Assembly (NCBI RefSeq): GCF_022539315.1
Contig: NC_066315.1
Span: 92,296,990-92,360,989 of the forward strand
From: Serinus canaria
Lineage: Eukaryota; Chordata; Aves; Passeriformes; Fringillidae
Reading direction: 5' to 3'
DNA length: 64,000 nt
The notes beneath the pieces are model-generated. The model worked only from the letters and a program-made list of their open reading frames with translations. It had not been told where the DNA came from and did not search any database. Below are positions 1-12,100 of this stretch, piece by piece. Within the stretch, counting starts at the first letter, position 1. Each line of letters starts with the position of its first letter. The position numbers were made by a program, and so were the translations under genes.

Positions 1-258
1 CTTGTGCCCTCACTTATCTGCACCCACGTAGGCTGTGTGGCTGGCCTGGGGCTGGTTTAATCCTGTCCAGTCCATTCCCATAAAGCTGGTGCTCTGGCAC
101 CTGAAATACCTCCAGGCAGGTATTTCAAGGGGAAAGGAAGCAGTGGGTACCAGGTAATCATCTCTGGGAGCTGTCATTATCCCCATCTGGCAGCCTAGGG
201 ACAGACAACCTTCAGCTCTAGTTTTACAGCAAGTGGGCACCAGTTTTATCTCAACCTT

Positions 259-536
259 CATAGAATCACGGAATGGCTTAGGTTGGAAGGAACCTTCAAA
301 GGCAATCTAGTCCAAGCTCCCTGCATTGAGCAGGGACATCTTCAACTAGATCAGATTCCTCAGAGACCTGTCCAACCTGACCTTAAATGTTTCCAGAGAT
401 GGGGCATTTACCACCTCTCTGGGCAATCTGTGCCACTGTTTCACCACCCTAATTGTAAAAACAAAAAATCTCATGTGCAGCTTAAATCTGCCCTCTTATA
501 GTTTAAAACCATTACCCCTTCTCCTATCACTACAGG
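259..536 (-). mobile_element. CR1 LINE fragment (3' end, reverse orientation)
   Basis: Begins tagaatcacggaatggctta with the ggttggaaggaacc motif and continues through the accacctctctgggcaatctg and accccttctcctatcac blocks typical of avian CR1 3' ends in reverse orientation. The 5' part is truncated, as usual for CR1. Confidence 0.9.
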
Positions 537-1320
537 TCTGCATCCAGGGGATTTGAGCTTTGAAGTGTTTTTGCTGCTGGGTCTGGTGCTGTTTGGAATA
601 AAGAAGATTCCACCTCCCCAGTCCCATCCAGGTTAATTAGGGAGCTGCAGCGAGGCTCCAGGAACCAATCCATGATCAAAAATGACAATCCCAGTACATG
701 CCGTCCCACAGGATTTGGGAGGTGTGGAGAAGGGCAGGTTCGTGGTGTACTTGAATTGCTTTTTGGTAGCCACAAGTACAGACCTTGTCTAATTCTTTGC
801 ATACAGGCTCTGCACCCAGTAGCCTCCAGAAGTGAATCCTCTAAGCATGACACAAGAAGTAACTGTCCTTTTTTTCCTAAAGTTATCTTTTTCTTGTCTC
901 TTTTTATGTTGCAAGGGTATCCTGTAATTTTTACTTCCTGACCAGCACAAAAGAAATGATGGATTAGCACAGAAGTATGCGAGCATCTTTCTTCTTTTCA
1001 ATGGGAGGAACAAATTGAAGCTGACAGTTCCCTGGAACCAGTGCAGCACATGAAGTAGTCACAATAATACATTTTATCTTCCAGCTCTTTTAGAGCATCA
1101 GAAACTTTCTGGTCTCTGATGCCTCCAGTAAGCTGACCTTGGCTGGCAGAGCCAACCATCTCATTACTGCTGTCCCACTGCTCACAGCCTGCCCTCTGTC
1201 CTGGCCCTCAAACAGCCTGATTAGCTGCAGCAGCAGCTATTGCTTTCCAGGTTGTGCAGCCTGCTAGTAACCCTTCAGTAACACCAGAACTGTTTCAAAT
1301 AATCCCTCTGTAATCAACCT

Positions 1321-1337
1321 TTTTTTTTTTTTTTTTT
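1321..1337. repeat. Poly(T) tract, T17
   Basis: Homopolymer in the RIPOR2 5' region. Similar runs occur at 37681-37697, 46564-46578 (A), 59859-59875 and 62562-62579 (A). Confidence 0.9.
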
Positions 1338-3957
1338 AAATCAAAAAACCTCATCTAGCTGCAATGCCCAGAGATTTGTTGTAGATGGCTTTGTCCTGAA
1401 AAGCCTTATCAACAGGAAAACTTCTAGTCATCCATTAACTCCAAAAAACAGTTGCAGCAGAGAAAATCTATCTAGTCATCACCAAGGTTCTGGTTTTAGC
1501 TTGTGCTTCTGCCTCTACAAAACACTAGTCTAGACCAACCTTATCTTTTACTATTTATACATTTGTAATTGAGCTGACCAAAAGAAGGAACTCCTTTTCA
1601 GTGAAATCTGTAGGAGACAGGCAAATAAGCATCTGTAAATAGTGGCAGGAGGTTCATATTTCAACAGACCATGCAAGGTTGAACACCAGAACTTCCCTTC
1701 CCTTTCCCCAAATTAACATCTTGCTGTCTGACCAGCCAAAACTGCTTGATTTGTGCCTCAGTGAGGTGTCATTCTTCATTGTCAGATTTGTCTTGCATCT
1801 GCTAGAAGTCTGAATCTTAGCAGAGGAATAAAATTTTTGCTTGTAGCAAATGCACCCCTTGAGGATGCCTTAGAAGCCTTGAGGATGAAGGTTTGTGCTT
1901 GGGTTGAGATGGTGACAGTGGTCTGTGATACTGCTGCAGGCAGGTAGGGCAGGCAGTGTCACTCTGTATTCAAAGTCTGATAGGCATTTTCTTGTTGTAT
2001 AACATGAAGGAAAATGTTTTCTCCATAATTAAGCAGCTTAACATCCTCTGTTAGTATTTAATTTTAAAATGTTTGGGTTTAAAACTTTTTAACTGTGGTA
2101 CAGAAGTAGTAATGTTACAGCTCTGTACCATAATATCCCTGGGAGTAGTCTTTAGCCAGTGACTCTCCTTGGGTATGGACACAGCTTTTTCTCTGGTCAC
2201 CCCTGTAAGCATCGCTGGATCATGGCAGCAACCTGTGCACTTTCCCAACCACAGAGGCACGTCAGTGGGTGACAGTGCTGTTGCCAATGCTCAGTTAAGT
2301 GTGTAATGTGTTGCCCTGCATGACTGACTGCCCTTTCCTTGTCTCATTCAGTACATCCACTAAACAGTGTTCTGTTAGTTCAAAGAAGGACTTGGGTTTT
2401 CACAAAGAGATGCTGATGGCATGGGAAGAGTTGGCTGTGAGGTGCTCTTTGATTCACAAGGCTTTTTCTTGAATTCAGTGTGACCCTTGCAGGTCACATC
2501 TACTTAGATATACATAAAATCTTGTGTACAAGAAGAGACGTTTGCTAAAATAAACAGAATGTTTAGTTTATTGCATGTTCAGATTAATAAAGCCAGGAGC
2601 TGGAGTTGCTCACTGCAGTAAGTCATCTGCACTACACAAAGCCAAACCAAAGCTATAATAAAAATGCTAAGACTCAGCTGAGGCCAGAGAATGATCAGCT
2701 TAAAATTCTGCCTGCATAAACTAGGGTTTTGCTTTCTTTGAAATCAGAGGGAGATGTTGTCATCATCTCCCCAGATGACAGCTGGACCACAAAGACTTGT
2801 TCCATCATGCAGGTGCTGGACTGGAAGTGCTTTCAATACATTTGATTTCCATGCCCTACACTGAAAACAGAAGTTCTCTGAATGTTAGATGGCTTTTCAT
2901 ATGCAGTTAACCAGCAAAGGGTTGCTTTTTCCCCATTCTCGTCTCTCTCTACCCTTAAAAAGAAAACAATCTTCCTTTCTAGTAGAGAAAGTGGCAGCAG
3001 TGGATCCAGTGTAGCAACTCCTGTCTTAAACTGAACCCTGTACACAGGGTTCTTCCAGGCACTGTATTTCTTGTGGGCATGCCATGCTGCCACCAGCCGA
3101 GGAAGACGATTGCCTCCATTGGCAAAGGGGCAAAATAATTTTCCATCCTCATGAAAAGCCATGATATCCTCCTTTTTCCTATATCCTTAATCATGGTCTG
3201 TTAATATGAATAGGAAAATGCAGAAATCAACAGAGAAGGAAAGAAGAAAGGAAGGGCAGCAGAGGACAAGCTATGGGGTCATTCCTAAAAGCTTGTCATT
3301 AACCTGCAATGGCCCCAGTTGGTCTATCTTTTAAATGGCATACTGTGGAATAGCAGGGATGTGCCAAGATGCGCTGCCTTAATTTGTGTAATGAAAAGTT
3401 ACACAAGATAATTACCTTGTAGTTCAGTGACAAAAGCCCTGTCAGATCTTTTTGGTTCAGGCTTGGTTTGTCTGTAATGTCTCTGTGTCTAGAAAACTCA
3501 AATGGTAACTAATCCTATAGCATAGCTGAAGGATATGGCATTTTAAACTCGGGATTTGGGTTTTTTTAATGTCCACTACAAATTAAATTTATCAATTAAC
3601 CCTGACTAGATCTACTGCTGTAGATTTAAGGGTTTCATCAGGTTTGCATTGGCTTTGTCTGTGACAGCAAGCTCCAGGCTTTTGTGAATGTTTTTGGGCA
3701 GAAACAACAGCAGGCACAAACCAGCCTGTATCTATGGCATTAAGCTCCCCTGCCTTTCAAGGGAGGAAAGTACATCAGGACTGCTTTGGGAATGATCCTT
3801 GCTCCGTGCTTCCCAAAATATGCACAGTAGTTGTGTAAGAAAGCCCTATCTAGCCCAAACCAGAACTGTGCCAGTGACTGTTCAGTGTGACCTCCTTTGC
3901 CCTAAGGAGCAGAAAGCCATTGCAGAGTCAAGAGGGAACAGCTTTTCTGTGCTGAGA

Positions 3958-4592
3958 AACTCAGAGTTGTGGAATGGTTTGTGTTGGAAGGGACCTTTAA
4001 GGGCCATCCAATCCTGCCCGTATCATGAGCACCTTCCAGTAGACCAGGTTTGCTTAACGTAGAGTCCAAGTCAACCTCAAATGTTTCCAGGAATGAAGCA
4101 TCTGCAGCTGCTCTGTTGTAGGTGTTCCAGTGTTTCAGCACCCTCATTGTAAATAATTTCTTCCTTGTATCTAGTCTAAACCTACCCTCTTTTAGTTACA
4201 AAATATTTCCCCTAGTCCTGTTACTGCAGGGCCTGCTGAGAAGTTTGACCCCATCTTTCTTATGAGCCCCCTTCAAGTACTGAAAGGCTACAATCCAGTC
4301 TCTCTGGAGCCTTCTTTGCCAGCTGAACAACCCCAACTCTCTCAGCCTGTCCTTTTAGGAGAGGTGCTCCATCCCTCTGATCATCTCTGTGGCCCTCCTC
4401 AGGACTCACTCCAGCGTGTCCATGTCTTTCCTGTGCTGAGGGCTCCAGACATGGATGCGATACTTGACATGGGGGACTCGCCAGAGCAGAGGGGCAGTGT
4501 TCCTCACCCTGCTGCCCACCTTGCTTTTGATGCAGCACAGAATATTGCTGGCTTTCTGGGCTCCAGTTGCACATTGTTGAGTCATCTTGATA
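3958..4592 (-). mobile_element. CR1 LINE fragment (3' ~630 bp, reverse orientation)
   Basis: Starts ggaatggtttgtgttggaag and contains ttgaccccatctttcttatg, gagccttctttgccagctga and tgctggctttctgggctcca, all recognisable avian CR1 blocks. ORFs seen in it on either strand (4260-4631 and others) are decayed remnants or chance. Confidence 0.92.
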
Positions 4593-6047
4593 AGTGTTGA
4601 AATGAAATGTGGTTTCAGAAAGTGGTGGCAAGGAGAGAAGGTCTGCCTAAAACTCTAGATGCTTTTTCAAGCGGTTCCTGTAAACACTTGTGTGTCTATA
4701 AAGCTGTTCTGCTCTTTTTGTGGATACCTGATATAACAGTGTGGGGCAGGGTTAGGATGACTGTGTCTTCTGGCAGTCTGCACATAGCAATCACCTTTTC
4801 TGTTTTGCTCAGCTGCCCTATCGCTCATCAGCCCTCTTTTTCCAGCACCATTGTCACAAACACAAGCTTTTCCCAAGAGGGACCCTAGCATAGACCCTTA
4901 CCCATATATGCTCTTTCAAGTGATTCTTACAAATCCTTTAATGATCCTGACCAGAGAAAATGGCGGTGTTTTGGGAGAAGTTGAGGCTGTTTCATGGTAT
5001 TAGATCCTGTGCCTTCAAGAGGTTTTTGAAGCTTAAAATACTGTAGCCAAGAGAATAATAAACTCTGCCACAACTTTAAATAAATTTCTTTAAGTCATGT
5101 ATGTAAGAAGACTGAAGTTTTGAATTTGAAAATGAGCTGAAGCCAAGAGACAAGCGAGTCGCATCACAGCAGCCAGCCATTCTTGGTTGTGCATGCACAG
5201 TGTTCAGCTACTTGATGTACTGGAAGAGAGCTTCAGACAGATGCTACAGCCAAATGTAAATGAAGTAACACGGGACTTTTATGGCAATGCTCTTTAAGTG
5301 GCCACACTTGTAAGGTGTCAAAAAGATTAAATAAATCCGTTTCTGTGATGCTCATGTCTGGAGAAGAACATCCAACTTTAAAGATCTTCATCCTAGGACA
5401 TGTAACAGTGTATCTTCAACAGTATTTTAGTGAGCAGTGTGCCATTACCACACTCCTGGAAATAGAATGATCATATAAACATCCACAGAGTTTTAAGTCA
5501 CCCTAATCCCATGTATTTAAAGAGGAGCAGCAAAGCGTTTGTATCTCATTAGTGGCTGAAAGGATTTGACAACAATGAGGTTTTACTTTCCTTTCAGGGA
5601 TGAAAATCCTGGCGTACTTGTTTAATTTAGCTCACTCATGCTTATATTAGAGCGTACCTGGAGTGGATACCAAGAACAGCCAGTTTGTCTGTCTTGGCTG
5701 AGGGAAAACAATCTCTAGAGCAGCCCACTGGTTACCCAAATCATCCTGCATGTGTTCACTTGATGCATTTACTTTCCTTCAGATGCTAAGAAATGGTATC
5801 CTCAGCTTGCTGTCCTTGCCTGTGCTGCTACCATCTGCATTAAATGAGGGTTGTAAAGCAGCAAAAATATTGGTACAAAGTAAATAAAGAAATCGGCATT
5901 CTCAAGGACAACTTTGCTAGCCATTGCTTTTTTTCTTCTGTCACAGAGAAGATTTTTTTATTCATTCCTTGCACAGTCTGAGAAAGTGAAGCCGCTCTGT
6001 GCTGCTTACACTTGACACGGAAATTTAGGTCACTGCTCAGATTCATC

Positions 6048-6165
6048 ATGGATTTTGCCAAAGGACTCCCACTGGAGCTGCATCTATTGACATCAGGGCT
6101 GTCTTACTCCACTTGTGCTCCAATGTTACTCCTAGGCTTGTTACTCCAGATGTTCCTGTTAGTCG
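6048..6165 (+). CDS. RIPOR2: Candidate alternative first coding exon of RIPOR2 (hydrophobic N-terminus)
   Basis: An ATG in strong Kozak context (attcatcATGG, A at -3 and G at +4) opens 39 codons. They end at a good splice donor (agtcg|gtaagg) that leaves one base. That base plus the first two of the exon at 14496 makes a Gly codon, and the frame then reads ISPRLPDI into the usual Met at 14522. The predicted N-terminus begins MDFAKGLPLELHL and ends in a strongly hydrophobic stretch (PMLLLGLLLQMFLLV) that resembles a signal anchor. The phase match and the open frame upstream of the canonical Met support a real isoform start 8.3 kb upstream. I do not recall a matching annotated isoform with certainty, so this is an inference from the sequence. 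Confidence 0.5.
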
Positions 6166-9100
6166 GTAAGGGTCAAGGGAGATCACCCGCAGCACTCACG
6201 GGTTCCTAGGCCTCCCCTAACACTAATGCTTGCCAGAATGGGCAATCAGTTGGTCACTTGTTGTGGTCTGAGCTAAGAAATTAAAATTCCACCCAACATC
6301 TGTGGTCAACCAGGCATATGCTAAAAGAGGTAAAGAGTAGCCAGGCTGCTGCTGGCTGGAGGAGTTCCCACAACCTGTTTTGCATCCTGCTAGTCTTACT
6401 ACTGCTCACAAGATTGCTCCTCGTAGTTTATCTCCTGATGCAGGGATAGATAACAGAGCTGCCCAAAGTGCAGCTTTATGACTGTGCAGTGCTGCCAGAA
6501 TAACAGTGTGGTTAATTGTGAGCTCAGGCCATTTGTCCTGAACTGCTTGTTAGGGGTTTTGTGCAAGGTGGATTTAAAGCATGAGAGGATTGTTCTCAGC
6601 TGGGTTTCAGAAGTGCTTTTTCTTAGATTATTTGCCAGTACTTGAATGGCAGTGGGACTTTGTTTTTAATTAAATCTTACATTGATATAAAGAATTATCA
6701 GTGATGAGTAGAATTGGAGCTGACTTCTAATCAAAGATAAGTCTGCATACTGGGGTGAGTGTGTGATAAATGAATGTCAAATGTAATTAGATGGTCAGAT
6801 TTTGATCCCTCGGCCACACTCATAAGTACAAGACCAAATTTTGCTTATTTATGCTAATGCCAGCTGAATATGATTGTCCTATGTCTCTAATAAAGGGAGC
6901 AAGATTAGGGAGCGCTCTATGTGGGCTCCTGCGCATGCTCACCCCAGCCAACAGTGTGAAATAAATGTTGGAACAGAAAAAAAAAAAGGAGGTCAGCTGC
7001 CACGAACCCATCTGTTGTGTGCAGAGCCATTTAGGATCAAGTTTATTTTCCTTGGGTTTATTTACAGTGAAATAACTCATTTGCATTTCCCTCTCCTTGG
7101 GTTTTCAGCTATACCAAGGGGAAGGTGCAGTGTAGGTCTTTCTCTGAAGGGAGGTTAAGCAGAGGCTCCCTGGCAACAAAAACAGAGAAACGGGGGCATT
7201 GCACTGAGAGCTCTGGTGGAGTAGCTGCAAAAAGGGGAGGCAGAAGGCTAACTGTGATATGAGACAAAAAGTGCTGCTTTCACCTTAGCCACTGCCAATC
7301 CTTATTTCTGTTTTCTAGTGAGGTGATGAGAATTAGAGCCAAAGGCATGTTTTACAATAAAAATAAAATGAAATGCAAAGTTCTCCCATTTTCTTTGGTA
7401 CCGAGACTGGTGTGAGAGATAACTTACTGAATATATGGAGCTATATTGCAGTGGGAGCATCAGCTATCAGGTTCTATGCACTTAACAGCTATGTCTACTT
7501 TACCATTTTGCTCTTGACCTGAACTGTTAGCTTTCTTCTTACTATTACTGTTGCTTTTTATGCAATAAAAAGGTTCATTTACGCCATTTAGTTTGGGTAG
7601 GAGGAGCAGAAGAACAACATGGGCTGTTCCAGATGGTAGACAATTTGTATTTCTGGTCAGGGTGTCTGGTGGTGAGCTAGCAAATACTGTAGCCTTTGAC
7701 TTGAAAATGCCCTTACATGTAACATTTAAAATGTTCTTACAGAAATGAGACCGTAAAGTACAAGTCATGCTATTAATCTTTTTCCTAAGGCTTGATCCTC
7801 TTTCAAACAAAAGCTGAAATTTGGTATTGAAATACCGTATTTTCATTTCTTAAAAACGGGTAATGGCACCTTGTGCTCACTTGCGGGGATTTCTGCATGA
7901 AAAAGTAAAGATCCCAGCTGTGGGCTTGAGAGCTATAAAAGATGCATCAGTTGCATAAACATTTCTTTGTGCATTGTAAGAACAGAATCCACCTGAACTG
8001 AAGATACTGAAATGCAGCTAATAAAAGAATCATTGTGGGTGTCTCTGATGGACCTAAAGTCATCAGTGAGAAGTGTGCTCAAGCCTTCAGAGAGATCCTG
8101 CTGGATAGTCAGTGCTGAGGATGTCCATGGTGAGGGAAGAGACCACCTCAGGGAGAGCAGGATAAGCTGCAGTGGGCTCCGCTAAGATTCTTGTTGCTGC
8201 AAGAGGTGATGCAGAAGTTTCCCTTCCTGTGCTGTGTCTGCCAATGGCTTTGATGCCCACTCAAGCATGTCCCATGTGCTCCCACAAGTCTTGTTTGAAG
8301 GAGGGGGCTCCATCTCAGCTGCAGCTCCTTCTCTGTGCAGCACTGCTCTTCAGCTGTGTGGGGATGCCCACGTGGCTTGTTCTCTACACTAAAATTATCG
8401 TGTGGAGCTCACGGGTGTGCTGGCCTCTCACCGGCTGATGTAGGCTTGGGAAGTGTGCTTGTCGACGCAGCCATATGCTACTATTTAGGAATATCTCTAA
8501 GCCTTGGACTTGGGTGGAACAAATGCACATGATTTTGTTCTGGCAACCAAGAATAGTTCTTCAGACAGAGCTCACATATCTGTACAGTTTCAGCAAATGC
8601 TGCCCTGATAACTGGGAGCATAAAATGTGCCATGAAGATTGTAATTTGTGTCATCAAGTGACCAACAGAAGACACCTTTCTACAGGTGCTTCTAGGGGAC
8701 CCCCACCCCACAGAAATCTTCTTGACACATACAGAAATTATGAACCTGCTCACTCATGCTTAAGAGTTTTTGCCCTGAAAGTGTAAAAACTTGTGCAAGA
8801 ATTAAATTTCTTGTGAAAGTTTTTATCATGCTCCTGAGCACTCTTATCCACATAACACTGTCAAATTTTTATATTAAAAAACCCAAAAGGATGTGTACTT
8901 TTTCATCCAAGATGCATGCCTCTGTATCTTCTGGGAGCCTAGAGAGCATGGAAATAAAAAATTCCAGGTGGTTATTTGAGCAACTGTCCATGCCAGCCTT
9001 GTATTGCCAGAGTGATTCAGCTACATCAGAAGGAAGAAGTTGGAAAAGAAATATTAAAAATTACTAGAGTTAGGACACAAAAGCAAGCAGCATGAATTGA

Positions 9101-12100
9101 AGGTGCACTGAATGAGCTTGGCACTGAACTAAGTGTGTGTAAGTTTAGAATTTTATTTTGCTCTTTGGGTTTATGAGTGCAAAGCAGAAAGAACTGGCTG
9201 TTTTGGAGGACACCATGACTACTAGGGCATAACAGTTCCTTCCCTTATTGTGGTTGTCTTTTGGAGAGATGCATGGTCCTACATGTCATCTCATTGCATT
9301 TAAAAGTTTTTTTCCTTTGTAGGTCAGCCAGCCCAATAAGCAGAATATAGAGCTTGGCATAGATGAGAGAGGAAAATGTTCTTTTCTTTCATTAGTCACA
9401 GAGATATCGGCTCATTTGTCAGGCATACTCCAGGTTTGCAGGTAAGAAATGTTCCTAGCACACCAAACAGAATAGGTTGACTTTTGTAGCCATCCACTCA
9501 CATCCCCCCAGCTCACCTTAACCTATCACTTGATTTTTTTAAAAAGCAGCCTGCAGACCATCATAGATCAACATATAAACCATCTCACTGCAGGGATTAC
9601 CTCTCCTTTGATGCAGAACGGACCTTGAACCATGTGTCACACAAGCAAATAGTATGGGAAGAAAGGATGATCAAGGATACTTTCAGTCACTCAGTCCTAT
9701 CCCACATTCCCATTTAATCAGCAATTATACATAATCCCAAAGTGTCCTTGAAGCTGTCCAGCTGCTGACAGCTCTCTTACACCTTACAGCAATTCTAGAC
9801 CTGGAGCCATAACTGTAGCTGCTACACAAAGAGCAGGAGGAATCAAGGGCACCATCACTACTGTATTGCAGCTTTACATGGTTGTTAGCATATGTCTAGC
9901 AAAACCAACTTCCCCTTGTCATGTGGTGAGCAAAAAATACCATCTCCAAACTGGTCATGGAGAAGAAGCAAAGAAAAAAATGGCTGTGCAAAAGTTAGAC
10001 TAGATTTAGCAAATATGGTTCAGCCTGAATTTCCTCTCTTAGCTTGAATCAAACACTGTTCATCAAATATTTTGGCACTGTGGGAGGTAGAGGTCTATGC
10101 TGAGGGTGATGAAGAGAGGGCAGCCCTGTAAAAGTGATTGTCTCTTCCCCACTCATTAGCTCAGGCTCAGCTGTTTCCCCATTTCCAGACTGAAAGAAGA
10201 GCTGAGAGAGGGGACTTTTATTTCCCTGGGGACAGAGACATCATCAATTATCTGCCATTCTGTGCTGCAAGCTGTCAGTGAATAGGGCAGAGGAGTACTG
10301 ATAGGATTTCACCTTATCCCTTGACTCACTGATGGGCTCATCATTCAACTGCTGTGCACTTAGCATGGGCAGTACTAATTATATTAATTATACTTCTACA
10401 CAGGGCATGCTTATATTAGCAGTAAGGAGACTGCTGTCTTTTTAAAATGAAACATCCCTGGTTCATTAACTATATAGATTTAAAAGTGTAAGTGTAGTCA
10501 TTATATCTGCTGCTGAAATGGATCTCTCAAATCACAGAAGCATTTAATACCATTTTAGATGTGCAACTTGCATTATATTGAGAGCAATATTTATACTGCA
10601 CATAGACTACAGTCACATTATATCACACAACTGCTAAATGTAGACTGAGAAAATTGATCACTCCCTTGGCATAGCACCAGAATGCCCTTAGCGGTGTTCA
10701 GCTGTGGGGATACCCGTCAGGTCAGTAAGAGATCTGGGTGAGTCCTCGTGAGTCCTTTCAGCCTTGCTGAAATTATACTAGCAACTGCACCCATGCACAT
10801 TATCAGGATACAGCTGTATTATTTAATTCAGAGGTAGGTTTATGTAGTTGATAGCAGAGAGACCTGTGAATGGTTTAAGAGGCAGGAAAAGAAACGCCTC
10901 TCAGCAGAGGGTGTCACAACAACATGACAGATACTCATCACTCATAGTGTATTTGCAAGATGGGTATCATTAATAATCCATCAATGCAGTGTCCATATGC
11001 AGCCATTGTCTCTGTGAATCTGGGCCAAGGGGCTGATGCAGAGTCTGCAATTTTCTGGGGTTGGTTGGAAGTGTCTGAGATGTCATATTATGAATATTAG
11101 ATTAAATCTTAAGAACAGATGGTGTTGGTACAATAGAGTCAGCCTTTAACCTGACCAATGGAAAATAACTGAAGAGAACTGGGAGATTTCACCGGTTCTT
11201 ACTGCTACCTGCTTTTATCTCAGTTTTCTTCTGTACAGAAATTAAACATACATTATTCACCAAGATTATATATAATATATAGGGAGAGGCCACAAGCCTA
11301 TCTGGGCTCTGAGTTCTGACCATTTATGCAAGAGCAGCTCCAGGCAGGTCTTCAATTTGCATTTCAATTGCACTTCTTGCACATTTTTTCTGGTATCTTG
11401 GGGAAAGTCTTAGCTACTAAAGCCTTTCAAAGTCATCTGAGTGCTTGAGCAAAATAAAGAAAATAAATAAGTACATTCCTTTTCCAAGATTATTTATTTT
11501 TTAAGTTTGCCCAAAGGAAAAGAAAATCAAAACAGTTCCAGTGTTTCTGCACAGATTTGGACACTAAGATTCTGTTCAGAATGCAAGCCATTAGTGTTCT
11601 GATCATATTAATAGAGAAGAGACATCATGCAGAAGATGCTAGCATTTTCACAACAATTTTGAATCTAAAGCCCTTTTCAAAGCCAGTGTGGTTGTGATTA
11701 GCACCCAACTTCAAGTTTTGTTTTCTCTCTCCTATCTTTTGAGGAATGGTTGTTGTTCATGCTGCTAAATCTCCTCTGTCAGTGTTGTTTAGCTCCTTCT
11801 AGGTCTCCAGATGTTGTCAGGGTGTGTGTGTTAATCATCCTGTCAAGCCGTGCAAGTACTGAACACTTGCAAGGGATTTTCTTTCTGCTCCTTGGCACTC
11901 TGGACCAGATTTTTAATGCAGATCCTTGCATGGGAGCATGCAGATTGCAGCCTAATTGTCTAAAGGTTATTTGCAAACCCAAAGGGAACTTGCTGTGCAG
12001 ACCCCAGAGTACTGTGGTCGGGTGGTTTCCACTCTGTCTCGCAGGAGGTGGCTCTCTGGAGTTTGAACTGTTAGGCATAAGCTGGCACAGGGAAACTCTG

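Larger units (their letters stand above)
1..6047 (+). other. RIPOR2 5' region (intron or upstream), no gene seen
   Basis: No exon with convincing splice sites and homology. It holds two CR1 fragments (259-536, 3958-4592) and a T17 tract. RIPOR2 has upstream alternative first exons in mammals, so part of this may be intron of longer transcripts. Confidence 0.5.

Noticed and set aside
4260..4631. Overlapping ORFs on both strands
   Set aside because: They lie within a truncated CR1 element.
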